From: Bacteroidota bacterium
Lineage (GTDB): Bacteria > Bacteroidota > Rhodothermia > Rhodothermales > UBA10348
DNA: 13,903 nucleotides
NCBI GenBank assembly: GCA_022571135.1
Contig: JACZYK010000036.1
Location: 1-13,903, forward strand
Reading direction: 5' to 3'
Below, piece after piece: positions 1-6,119 of this stretch. The notes under the pieces were generated by a model. That model saw only the letters and a list, made by a program, of their open reading frames with translations, did no database searches and was not told the origin of the DNA. The number at the start of each line of letters is the position of its first letter. Position 1 is the first letter of the stretch. Position numbers and translations under genes: made by a program.

Positions 1-37
1 CTCTTTTGTCCAATGTCATATGTATCGCATCGTCGGC

Positions 38-84
38 CCAGACTGTCAGCCGTCTGGAATATAACCCTTACGATATATGAGGGT
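38..84 (-). terminator. Two consecutive hairpins past the stop of the unknown membrane protein gene
   Basis: Reading the minus strand from the stop codon at 88-90, the first hairpin (84-64) pairs ACCCTCA with TAAGGGT around a 7-base loop, with one G-T wobble. It is followed by the T-rich stretch TATATT. A second hairpin follows at 57-38, pairing CCAGAC with GTCTGG around 8 bases. The placement fits a rho-independent terminator, but the T-run is short and interrupted, so termination is inferred rather than clear. Confidence 0.45.
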
Positions 85-87
85 CTG

Positions 88-729
88 TTAACGGGCCCTT
101 TCCCGATTCCAGATTTCGAGGATTCGGCGCTCGAATTCCTCCGTCGAAGGTAGGGTAATTCGAAAGGAGATGGCGTACCTGACCATGAGCGACCGCAGAA
201 TACGGTCGGCAATCGGAAGCATGCGGCCAGATTTATTCTTCATGGCCGGTATCCGATCGATCAGATTGCGAACGATCCCCCATCGGAGCAAAATAAATCC
301 GATGAGACCGACGACGACGGACGAAATCATACCTCCCGCACCCAGCCAACTCAAGATCAGTACGTAGATCAGCCCGTGAATCCACGCTGCAGACAGAAGC
401 GAAAAGAATCGTATGAATGACGGAAATACGAGTGCCGGTACGAGTGCATTCCACATCAGATAGAGCACTACGGACGCCAGAGCGGCCATTGCTGGAGAGG
501 TGATCAGCAGCAGAATCACGAGACAAAAAGAGCCGGCAGTGTCTGCCGAACGCATCCAGCTTCCAGCCTGTGACAACAGCGTAGCGATTCCGATACGGTC
601 GATTATGGGCCCGGCGAACTCCCTCAGGTAGGATTCGCTCGTGTGAAACCAGATGCCGTCGGCGGTGAAAATGCCTGTCGGCAACTCGACAAATTCCCCT
701 TCCTCCGCAACCGGGTTGCGTGCGCTCAT
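88..729 (-). CDS. Hypothetical multi-pass membrane protein, 213 aa
   Basis: I do not recognise the family. The protein has a soluble N-terminus of about 60 residues, then three to four hydrophobic stretches (roughly residues 66-82, 84-103, 109-130 and 132-153). A basic region and a charged C-terminal tail rich in Arg and Glu follow, so it is very probably an inner-membrane protein. The ATG at 729 is preceded at a 6-base gap by GGAG, one of the few good ribosome binding sites here, which supports this start. The TAA stop lies inside a copy of the CTGTTAAC motif that recurs at other gene ends in the window. It is divergent from the CBS-domain gene with about 230 bases between them. No function can be assigned. 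Confidence 0.7.
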   Translation of the reverse strand: MSARNPVAEEGEFVELPTGIFTADGIWFHTSESYLREFAGPIIDRIGIATLLSQAGSWMRSADTAGSFCLVILLLITSPAMAALASVVLYLMWNALVPALVFPSFIRFFSLLSAAWIHGLIYVLILSWLGAGGMISSVVVGLIGFILLRWGIVRNLIDRIPAMKNKSGRMLPIADRILRSLMVRYAISFRITLPSTEEFERRILEIWNRERAR

Positions 730-961
730 TCGTCACTCCGTCTGTGATCCATCCGACTCCGGGCAAAAATGCTCAATACGTTCCAGTTACGTCCGGATGG
801 CCGCTCCGGTTTCGATGCTTCAGGGACGCCGTTCTCGGACGATAGACATGCAAATCCCGGATCCTTCGTAGTGGTATGATCCGGCGCATCGGAACAGTTT
901 GCCTGGCCCCGGCTATAATTGTTAATGTTGCGTGAAGCTCGATCCAGTCCTACCACCTGTC
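730..961. other. Divergent intergenic region
   Basis: This stretch separates the minus-strand membrane protein gene from the plus-strand CBS gene. It holds the GGAG ribosome binding site of the former and a TATAAT box for the latter. A minus-strand reading frame crosses it (726-956) but has no recognisable domain and lies over the putative promoter, so I do not call it. I see no RNA gene or strong hairpin. Confidence 0.5.
914..919 (+). promoter_or_regulatory. Candidate -10 box of the CBS gene
   Basis: A perfect TATAAT lies 43 bases before the ATG at 962. The -35 position 17 bases upstream (891-896, GGAACA) matches TTGACA at only three bases, so the promoter is weak or needs an activator. Transcription would begin near 926, which leaves about 36 bases before the ATG at 962 but only a few before the alternative GTG at 932. 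Confidence 0.35.
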
Positions 962-1417
962 ATGCATACTCCAGTCGCCAAACTTCTTCGTTCCCGTGGA
1001 GGTGTCTGCCATACCTCTCCGGATGTTTCGGTCTCTGAAGTAGTCCGCGTGCTGCACGAGCGAAACTTCGGCTCTATCCTTATTCTGGATTCCGAAAGTA
1101 AGATCCAGGGCATATTCACCGAAAGGGATCTGCTGCGCCGCGTAGTCGCTGTCGGACTGGATCCTGAATCGACAGATATTAGATCTGTCATGACGAGGAA
1201 TGTCTTCGTGGTGGACAAATCCACCGCTCGTATAGACGTACACCAGATCATGGAGCGAAAGCATATCCGCCACGTGCCCGTCATGGACGGTCAGACCGTA
1301 CTGGGCGTCATCTCCCTGCGCGACATCCTGCGCTCGGAAAACGAAGAAAAGGATTTCGAGATTGATCAACTGAAGGGCTATGTGACGAGCAAGCCATATC
1401 CCTCCTATCCGCGCTGA
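962..1417 (+). CDS. Protein with two tandem CBS domains, 151 aa
   Basis: This is a stand-alone CBS-pair protein. The first repeat covers about residues 4-60 and contains GSILILDSESKIQGIFTERD. The second covers about 70-130 and contains IRHVPVMD and LGVISLRDIL; both have the typical hydrophobic-x-G-hydrophobic-(T/S)-x-(R)D signature. CBS pairs bind adenine nucleotides or S-adenosyl compounds and act as regulatory modules; the ligand cannot be told from sequence. The length fits the common small bacterial CBS family, whose C-terminus often ends in a short helix as here. I chose the ATG at 962 because the family usually starts just before the VAKLL-like segment and because the TATAAT box at 914 would leave almost no leader for the in-frame GTG at 932, which would give 161 residues. 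Neither start has a clear ribosome binding site. It converges on the ybbR-like gene. Confidence 0.88.
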   Translation: MHTPVAKLLRSRGGVCHTSPDVSVSEVVRVLHERNFGSILILDSESKIQGIFTERDLLRRVVAVGLDPESTDIRSVMTRNVFVVDKSTARIDVHQIMERKHIRHVPVMDGQTVLGVISLRDILRSENEEKDFEIDQLKGYVTSKPYPSYPR

Positions 1418-1424
1418 CTTTGGG

Positions 1425-1466
1425 CCTGTTAACGCTACGTGAAAGCACCCTGTATCTTTAACAGGG
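1425..1466. terminator. Hairpin and repeat between convergent CBS and ybbR-like genes
   Basis: Only 50 bases separate the two convergent genes. CCTGTTAA (1425-1432) is the exact inverted complement of TTAACAGG (1458-1465). A more compact alternative pairs CCCTGT (1448-1453) with ACAGGG (1461-1466) around 7 bases. The two forms share the right arm and exclude each other. There is no long T-run on either strand, so a bidirectional terminator is an inference from position. Positions 1425-1454 match 13764-13793 at 25 of 30 bases. Confidence 0.45.
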
Positions 1467-1467
1467 A

Positions 1468-2472
1468 CTAGTTGCCGCCCACAAAGTAGTACCTCATGGC
1501 ATTCTGTACGAGTCGGACTCCCCTCATTTCGATCCCATCCGGAAGATTAATCAGAGGGTAGACGAGGCCGGTCGTATCGGCCAGAATATCCGAATACCGG
1601 ACAAACGCGTAGAAATCTTCGGCTTCGCGAGCCATATCGAACTGGGCGATCGGGACCTGATAGACGACCTCCGTTTTAGCCGGATCGAACGTAATCTCCT
1701 GGTCGGCCGGTGCATCCCTCACCCTGATTTCAATGTCCCTTTTGCCCTCCGTAAACTCGGGGACGTCGGCCGTTATGAGCGTTTGGGTCAGATCCAGATC
1801 CACGAGTCCATCCAGCGTGTCGGAGAGCGCGACCATCAACTGAACGGTGTCCCTCACCGCCGACAACCTCCTTTTCTCTGAGGGCCAGAAATCGAGCTGT
1901 TCAATGATCGATGAGGCTCCAGATACGGTGACCGAATCGGGATCGAAACGTACGTCTCCTACGACGTGAAAACCTGGTACAGGCACGATCCGAATATGAG
2001 AACGGATCGGAATCCGTTTGATTTCCCGGACCTCTTTATGAATATCCACGATTTGCGGCATGACCGTTGTCGTGCTGACGTTCGACGCAATTTCAGCCAT
2101 GACCAGGATCATATCGATCTGATCTTCCGAAGCATCGATCGGTACGGTGGGTGGATTGTAGTACAGTCGAAGCAACTGAATGCCTTCTCCCTCCACTTGA
2201 ACACGCACAGATTGAGGTGGAAGTGAGGTTAGCGCCAGTTCAGGGGGCAGATTCTGAATCACTGTGGGAAACTCAAAAACCTGTGTGAATGTCTCTCGGA
2301 CAGAGAACGTGAACCACATCAGGCACGCGGCAAGAATGCAAAAGGTTATGACGAGTCCTTTGTGCCGGGGCACCTTGTCGGGCATGATCCCCCGCCTTGC
2401 GGGCTCTGTGAAGAGCTTTCGGATGCGCTCCGCGAGCCTTATCGAAACCGAATTGTTATCCGAATCTGCCAA
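1468..2472 (-). CDS. YbbR-domain protein with one N-terminal membrane anchor, 334 aa
   Basis: The protein has a short basic cytoplasmic tail and one membrane segment at about residues 38-57. A long beta-rich extracytoplasmic part with YbbR-like repeats follows: about residues 66-95 (FPTVIQNLPPELALTSLPP, then VRVQVEGEG) and about 155-190 (GFHVVGD, then VTVSGASSII). YbbR-domain proteins include CdaR, which regulates the diadenylate cyclase CdaA in Firmicutes. Bacteroidota carry similar single-anchor YbbR proteins whose partner is less clear. The start at 2472 is TTG with no good ribosome binding site. An in-frame ATG at 2385 (residue 30), after GGCGGGGG, would still keep the anchor, but the residues before it (RLAERIRKLF) look like genuine coding sequence. 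It lies 106 bases downstream of the BMC genes in the same direction, so co-transcription is possible but not shown. Confidence 0.82.
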   Translation of the reverse strand: MADSDNNSVSIRLAERIRKLFTEPARRGIMPDKVPRHKGLVITFCILAACLMWFTFSVRETFTQVFEFPTVIQNLPPELALTSLPPQSVRVQVEGEGIQLLRLYYNPPTVPIDASEDQIDMILVMAEIASNVSTTTVMPQIVDIHKEVREIKRIPIRSHIRIVPVPGFHVVGDVRFDPDSVTVSGASSIIEQLDFWPSEKRRLSAVRDTVQLMVALSDTLDGLVDLDLTQTLITADVPEFTEGKRDIEIRVRDAPADQEITFDPAKTEVVYQVPIAQFDMAREAEDFYAFVRYSDILADTTGLVYPLINLPDGIEMRGVRLVQNAMRYYFVGGN

Positions 2473-2578
2473 CGGTCAAGGATCTCGGTTGAGGTTAACT
2501 CCACTTATCCTGTGTTTAGTATGATGCGCGAAGCGTTCCGTTTCCGAACGGTCCGAATGGTTCGGCAAGTCCGCTGGT

Positions 2579-3031
2579 TCAGCCAAGACCGGGTCCGAGA
2601 ACGTCCAGTAACTGCTGCTTGTTTGCCCTTGCTATTTCCCTGCCCTGGATAGACAGTCCGGGGGTCCTCCGTGCCAGTCGGCGCAATTCGCGCACCGTCA
2701 TGTCCTTGCGAGATCCGGTACTACGCTCCTGGCGGGCCGCCTCTGACGACTCGCCGAATTGCATCTTCTCCACGTCGGAGGATGGACGGGGAATTACATG
2801 TGTGGAAACCAGTACACCCACCCGCTCCGCGGCCGCACCGCCTGCATCGACGGCCGATCGGACGGAGGCCGTGTCGCCGACCACCTGGACCGTGATGAGA
2901 GCGGCTACTGTCTGCTCCAATCCGATCAGTTTGACATTAGCGGCTTTCGTCATGGCATCCGCCGCTTCGATAGCTGCAATGAGGCCGCGTGTTTCTACCA
3001 GACCGAGTGCTTTACTCTTTGTAGCCGCCAT
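2579..3031 (-). CDS. BMC-domain shell protein with C-terminal helical extension, 150 aa
   Basis: Residues 7-90 form one BMC domain, the building block of hexameric microcompartment shell tiles (PduA/CcmK/EutM family). The opening ALGLVETRGL, the edge Lys29 within ADAMTKAA, and the PRP motif at 81-83 are conserved; these are the residues that tile hexamers into sheets. The pore-loop segment, GGG in the neighbouring paralogue, is Val42-Ala43-Ala44 here. A polar linker at about 91-109 leads to an extra domain at about 110-146 (MTVRELRRLARR, then GREIARANKQQLLDVL) resembling a small helix-extended-helix of the SAP or Rho-N kind. Canonical BMC-H proteins end near residue 95. EutK is a precedent for a shell protein with a helical C-terminal domain. 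The ATG at 3031 follows GAGAG at about 5 bases. It lies 84 bases downstream of the canonical BMC gene in the same direction. Confidence 0.92.
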   Translation of the reverse strand: MAATKSKALGLVETRGLIAAIEAADAMTKAANVKLIGLEQTVAALITVQVVGDTASVRSAVDAGGAAAERVGVLVSTHVIPRPSSDVEKMQFGESSEAARQERSTGSRKDMTVRELRRLARRTPGLSIQGREIARANKQQLLDVLGPGLG

Positions 3032-3115
3032 GTACTCTCGCTTGGAAAGCGAACGACGATTGAACTCTACCGCGTTCTTTGATAGCTGAAATGCTACCGG
3101 ATTACAGGCTCTAGA

Positions 3116-3409
3116 TCAGTCCCCGATGCCCTGGGGCAAAATACCTTCTACGTCGCTGTGCGGACGCGGAATGACATGCACCGAAATGAGTTCACCGACC
3201 CGTTCGGCTGCAGCAGCTCCGGCGTCGGTAGCGGCTTTGACCGCCCCCACATCTCCTCGGACCATAACGGTGACATAACCACCGCCGATCTTTTCCTTAC
3301 CGATCAATCTGACTCGGGCAGCTTTGACCATGGCATCAGCGGCTTCGATGGCTCCTATGAGGCCTCTCGTTTCCACCATACCGAGGGCTATTTCGTAATC
3401 TTCTGACAT
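3116..3409 (-). CDS. Canonical BMC-H microcompartment shell protein, 97 aa
   Basis: This is a single BMC domain of normal length that should form a flat hexamer with a central pore. Visible features are ALGMVETRGL near the N-terminus, the edge Lys29 in ADAMVKAA, the pore loop KIGGGYVTV with Gly42-44, RGDVGAVKAATDAG, and PRP at 81-83. It is very close to the PduA/EutM group. I chose the ATG at 3409. A longer frame would begin with TTG at 3430 and add seven unrelated residues; the family normally starts a few residues before the ALGMVET motif. No ribosome binding site is obvious. The gene is first in a run of three minus-strand genes and has a TTGACA/TATATT promoter about 110 bases upstream. 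No BMC enzyme, BMC-P or BMC-T gene is near. Confidence 0.94.
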   Translation of the reverse strand: MSEDYEIALGMVETRGLIGAIEAADAMVKAARVRLIGKEKIGGGYVTVMVRGDVGAVKAATDAGAAAAERVGELISVHVIPRPHSDVEGILPQGIGD

Positions 3410-3526
3410 CGCACGAAAAGGTTGGATCAAGATTTGTGTCGAGCGTCTGATTTGCCACGATCCATTCCGGAGGTGTTCGGAGCATACATCCGGATCGACG
3501 GGAGCACGCCTTACGGCTCATGGTTG

Positions 3527-3556
3527 AATATAGACCGGCTCATCCCCCTTTGTCAA
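3527..3556 (-). promoter_or_regulatory. Promoter of the BMC shell genes
   Basis: On the minus strand, TTGACA (3556-3551, a perfect -35) is followed after 18 bases by TATATT (3532-3527, five of six for -10). Transcription would start near 3520 and leave a leader of about 110 bases before the BMC-H start. This is the best sigma70-type promoter I found in the window. The -35 box overlaps the end of the doubtful small frame upstream. Confidence 0.6.
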
Positions 3557-3779
3557 TCAGCGAATGCACGTCTTGCACATCCGATTTATGCCTTTTTGCA
3601 GAAGCCGTCTGCCCTGGACGGAAAAAGGCCCGTTCCACTTCCGACAGTCGGTCCGATGGCAGTTCCCGGAAGTTGATCTTGAAGTCTCGGGAGCGTATAT
3701 ACCGCACCGCCCTAAGGATCGGATGCTTTCCACCTGTAACTCCTCTCAATAATCGACTCCCGTATCTACCGCGCCTCAT
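3540..3779 (-). CDS. Possible small unknown protein, 79 aa (doubtful)
   Basis: This open frame starts at an ATG at 3779-3777, which shares the palindrome CATG with the plus-strand epimerase start. I do not recognise it. From about residue 18 on, the translation has a composition that could be a real protein (KHPILRAVRYIRSRDF, then FRELPSDRLSEVERAFF), whereas the first residues are very rich in arginine. A later start at TTG 3749 is possible. A competing frame starts at a GTG 6 bases after AGGAG, near 3736, and encodes a short Cys-containing peptide. The frame runs towards the BMC genes in the same direction and ends inside their promoter, and the epimerase promoter lies on its opposite strand. 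Both facts weaken the call. Confidence 0.25.
   Translation of the reverse strand: MRRGRYGSRLLRGVTGGKHPILRAVRYIRSRDFKINFRELPSDRLSEVERAFFRPGQTASAKRHKSDVQDVHSLIDKGG
3673..3701 (+). promoter_or_regulatory. Promoter of the plus-strand epimerase gene
   Basis: TTGATC (3673-3678, four of six for -35) is followed after 17 bases by TATATA (3696-3701, five of six for -10). Transcription would begin near 3708, about 70 bases before the ATG at 3778. Confidence 0.5.
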
Positions 3780-4878
3780 GATTCGCGCCCTGCTCGTCGC
3801 CGGTACCCGGCCGAACTTCATAAAGATTGCGCCACTTCACAGAGCATTCGATCAACATGAGGCCATAGAACCGATTCTTGTGCACACCGGGCAACACTAT
3901 GACGCCGCCATGAGCGACGTTTTCTTTCAGCAACTCGAACTCCCGAGGCCCGACATATCTCTCTCGGCCGGATCGGGATCGCACGCCAGACAAACGGCCC
4001 GGGTCATGCAAGAGCTCGAACCGATCATTGTCGAGCAGAGGCCGGATGTGGTCGTAGTGGTCGGCGACGTCAATTCCACACTCGCTGCAGCGCTTACGGC
4101 GTCAAAGCTTCACGTTCTTGTCGCCCACGTCGAGGCCGGTCTTCGATCGTTCGATCGAAGGATGCCCGAGGAAATAAACAGGATCGCGACCGACGCTATT
4201 TCGGACTACCTGTTCGTAACCGAAGCCGCGGCGATCAAACATCTCAGGGAGGAAGGCAAGGCGGACGAGGCCATTTTTTTCACCGGTAACGTCATGATCG
4301 ACTCGCTCCGCAGATACGAAGAAAAAGCTCGATCCGTGAGCCAACACGAAGTCTACGGCATGAACGCCCGCTCTTTCGTCCTGCTGACCGCTCACCGGCC
4401 CGAACTGGTGGATAATCCTGCACTGCTGGCCGTATTGGTCGAAAGCATCTCTCGGATCGGCGATCGTCACCCCGTTCTCTTCCCGATACATCCCCGTACC
4501 CGGAAAAGGATTGTGGAGTTCGGCCTGGAGGATGTGCTGGTAAATTCAGCGGGCGTGCACTTGATCGAGCCGCTGGGATACTTCGAATTCCTCAGCCTGA
4601 TGATCCACGCCGGCCTCGTGCTCACGGACAGCGGCGGTATCCAGGAGGAGACGACGGCCCTCGGCGTCCCCTGTGCGACGATCAGGGACAACACAGAAAG
4701 ACCCTGCACCATCGAGGTGGGGACGAACGAACTTCTCCCTCTGGATCCGGACGTACTTGAGGACGCATCAAATCGCGCCCTTTCGGGTCTCTGGAAAACC
4801 GGATCCCTACCGCTGTTGTGGGACGGCCACGCGGCCGAGCGTATCGCGGCCGTGCTCGCCACGGTCCTGCGTGACTGA
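3778..4878 (+). CDS. wecB: Non-hydrolysing UDP-N-acetylglucosamine 2-epimerase, WecB type, 366 aa
   Basis: It interconverts UDP-GlcNAc and UDP-ManNAc in the cytoplasm, supplying ManNAc-type sugars for surface polysaccharides. Motifs in order are GTRPNFIKIAP (9-19), HTGQHYD (36-42), GDVNSTLAAAL (96-106), HVEAGLRSFDRRMPEEINR (117-135), TAHRPE (204-209), HPRTRKR (238-244), and TDSGGIQEE with RDNTERP (283-309). Asp97, Glu119, Glu131/132 and His206 sit where the family has its catalytic Asp, Glu, Glu and His. The length is normal. The frame is open upstream to 3520, but the ATG at 3778 starts exactly before the conserved first strand and lies downstream of the promoter. There is no clear ribosome binding site, as is common in Bacteroidota. 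It stands alone on the plus strand and converges on the glycosyltransferase cluster with 38 bases between, so it may be regulated separately from that cluster. Confidence 0.92.
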   Translation: MIRALLVAGTRPNFIKIAPLHRAFDQHEAIEPILVHTGQHYDAAMSDVFFQQLELPRPDISLSAGSGSHARQTARVMQELEPIIVEQRPDVVVVVGDVNSTLAAALTASKLHVLVAHVEAGLRSFDRRMPEEINRIATDAISDYLFVTEAAAIKHLREEGKADEAIFFTGNVMIDSLRRYEEKARSVSQHEVYGMNARSFVLLTAHRPELVDNPALLAVLVESISRIGDRHPVLFPIHPRTRKRIVEFGLEDVLVNSAGVHLIEPLGYFEFLSLMIHAGLVLTDSGGIQEETTALGVPCATIRDNTERPCTIEVGTNELLPLDPDVLEDASNRALSGLWKTGSLPLLWDGHAAERIAAVLATVLRD

Positions 4879-4916
4879 TTCAACGCCTGTATTTCTCCAG
4901 AGCCGGCGGTCCGGAA

Positions 4917-6116
4917 TCACCCATGCGGAAACATCTGGCGATAACACGAGACGAGACCCTTCGACGTCGCGTCCCAGTTATAGCGGTTGGCAACCGCAGA
5001 TTTTCCGTTTTTCCCCATCGATTGCCTTCTGCCGGGCTCTCTCGCCAGTTCGACAATGCACGAGGCAAACGCCGCTATATTCCCTGATCCGAAAACCAGA
5101 CCAGCATTTTCGCTTTCTATAATGCGTTGCGCCGGGCGGCAGTCGGACGATACGACGGGAATACCCATATACATGTAATGAAAGAGTTTGTGCGGAATCG
5201 TATGGTCGGTATGAATCGTCTTCAAATGGGGCATAAGGCCGATGTCCGCGCCGGCGATATAGCTCGGTATCCGATCCTGGGACTGCCATCCCGTAAACGT
5301 AATCGAGTCGTGCAGCCCCAGCCGTTCAACGAGCGCCTCGAGATCTCGTCGCACCGCTCCGTCGCCTACGAGGATCAAACGCGCGCCGGGAATTTCTTCC
5401 AGGATCGACGGCATGGCCTCGACGGTTGTCTCTAAACCCCGGTTGCTATTCATGCCGCCCGTGTACACGAGCGTCAGCTCGCTCCGCAGCGATTCAACGA
5501 GTTCCGGATCGACGGGATACGACCCGAACACCGACGTTCTGATCGTATTCGGCACGACGGTCAATTTCTCCCGTTGGACACCCTTCTTTTCCAACCGGTC
5601 GGCCATCTCTTCGATCACGACGACGAGTCTGTCGACGGCGAGGCACCACTCCGTTTCCAACCGATCCCAGCGGTCGAGATTGATAACCAGTTTGCCCGGA
5701 TAGTGTGTGCTCCAGTGATAATATCTCAGCACATCAACCCAGTTCTCATGCATATCTCCGACCACCGGAATCCCGAGCTTTCGACCGGCCCGCAGACACG
5801 GCCCGAACAGATAGAGATCGTGTGCATGGATGACATCGAACGCGTGTTGACGGTACAGTCGCGTCAGAAGCCTGCGCAGGTACACATCCAGAAGCGGAAC
5901 CGTCCCGGACAAGCCTCGCATCTTGTTTCGAACCTGAGCCGGGATCCGAACCCTCACGATCCGATATCCGTCGGCGCTTTCTTCCGAATCCCTATCATCG
6001 GGACCGATCGAGAGTACGGTGACCTCGAATCCCGCTTCCGCGAGCGTGAAAGCCTCGTTTTCAACTCTCACGTCGGGAGGAAACGTGTGGTCGAGCACCA
6101 TCAGGATATGCGCCAT
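4917..6116 (-). CDS. GT4-family glycosyltransferase, 399 aa
   Basis: This is a GT-B fold, retaining glycosyltransferase of the GT4 type, expected to transfer a sugar from a nucleotide donor to a growing surface glycan on the cytoplasmic side. The N-terminal Rossmann half opens with HILMVLDHTFPPDVRVENEA and contains DVIHAHDLYL. The C-terminal half has LVYTGGMNSNRGLE (about residues 225-240), ARLILVGDGA, ITFTGW, the donor-binding stretch IPHKLFHYMYMGIPVV, and ESENAGLVF. The length is typical. Donor and acceptor cannot be told from sequence. It is last in the minus-strand cluster, and its ATG follows the stop of the second epimerase by only 3 bases, so the two are almost certainly co-transcribed. 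Confidence 0.9.
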   Translation of the reverse strand: MAHILMVLDHTFPPDVRVENEAFTLAEAGFEVTVLSIGPDDRDSEESADGYRIVRVRIPAQVRNKMRGLSGTVPLLDVYLRRLLTRLYRQHAFDVIHAHDLYLFGPCLRAGRKLGIPVVGDMHENWVDVLRYYHWSTHYPGKLVINLDRWDRLETEWCLAVDRLVVVIEEMADRLEKKGVQREKLTVVPNTIRTSVFGSYPVDPELVESLRSELTLVYTGGMNSNRGLETTVEAMPSILEEIPGARLILVGDGAVRRDLEALVERLGLHDSITFTGWQSQDRIPSYIAGADIGLMPHLKTIHTDHTIPHKLFHYMYMGIPVVSSDCRPAQRIIESENAGLVFGSGNIAAFASCIVELAREPGRRQSMGKNGKSAVANRYNWDATSKGLVSCYRQMFPHG

Positions 6117-6119
6117 GGC

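Larger units (their letters stand above)
3410..3777. other. 368-base divergent control region between BMC-H and the epimerase
   Basis: The region holds two well-formed sigma70-type promoters facing away from each other (minus strand 3556-3527; plus strand 3673-3701) and a doubtful small minus-strand frame, described separately. The first 110 bases before the BMC-H start would be an untranslated leader. I see no strong terminator or known riboswitch in it. Confidence 0.5.

Noticed and set aside
726..956. Minus-strand frame of 76 codons ending in an ATGA overlap with the membrane protein gene
   Set aside because: The translation has no recognisable domain, looks like non-coding composition, and lies over the putative promoter of the divergent CBS gene. 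The ATGA overlap is likely chance.
1450..1464. CTGT, 7 bases, ACAG resembling a LexA (SOS) box
   Set aside because: The E. coli-type spacing is 8 bases, the site lies between two convergent gene ends rather than in a promoter, and it is better explained as a hairpin.
2524..2578. Short hairpins (CCGAA/TTCGG and CCGTT/AACGG) between the extended BMC gene and ybbR
   Set aside because: The stems are only 5 bases and there is no T-run, so neither a terminator nor an operator can be supported.
3336..3521. Minus-strand frame starting at ATG 3521 in the BMC leader
   Set aside because: It runs out of frame into the BMC-H gene and has no domain; it appears to be a shadow.
4102..4491. Long antisense frame inside the wecB-type gene
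   Set aside because: It is an antisense shadow of a strongly conserved enzyme, with no motif of its own.
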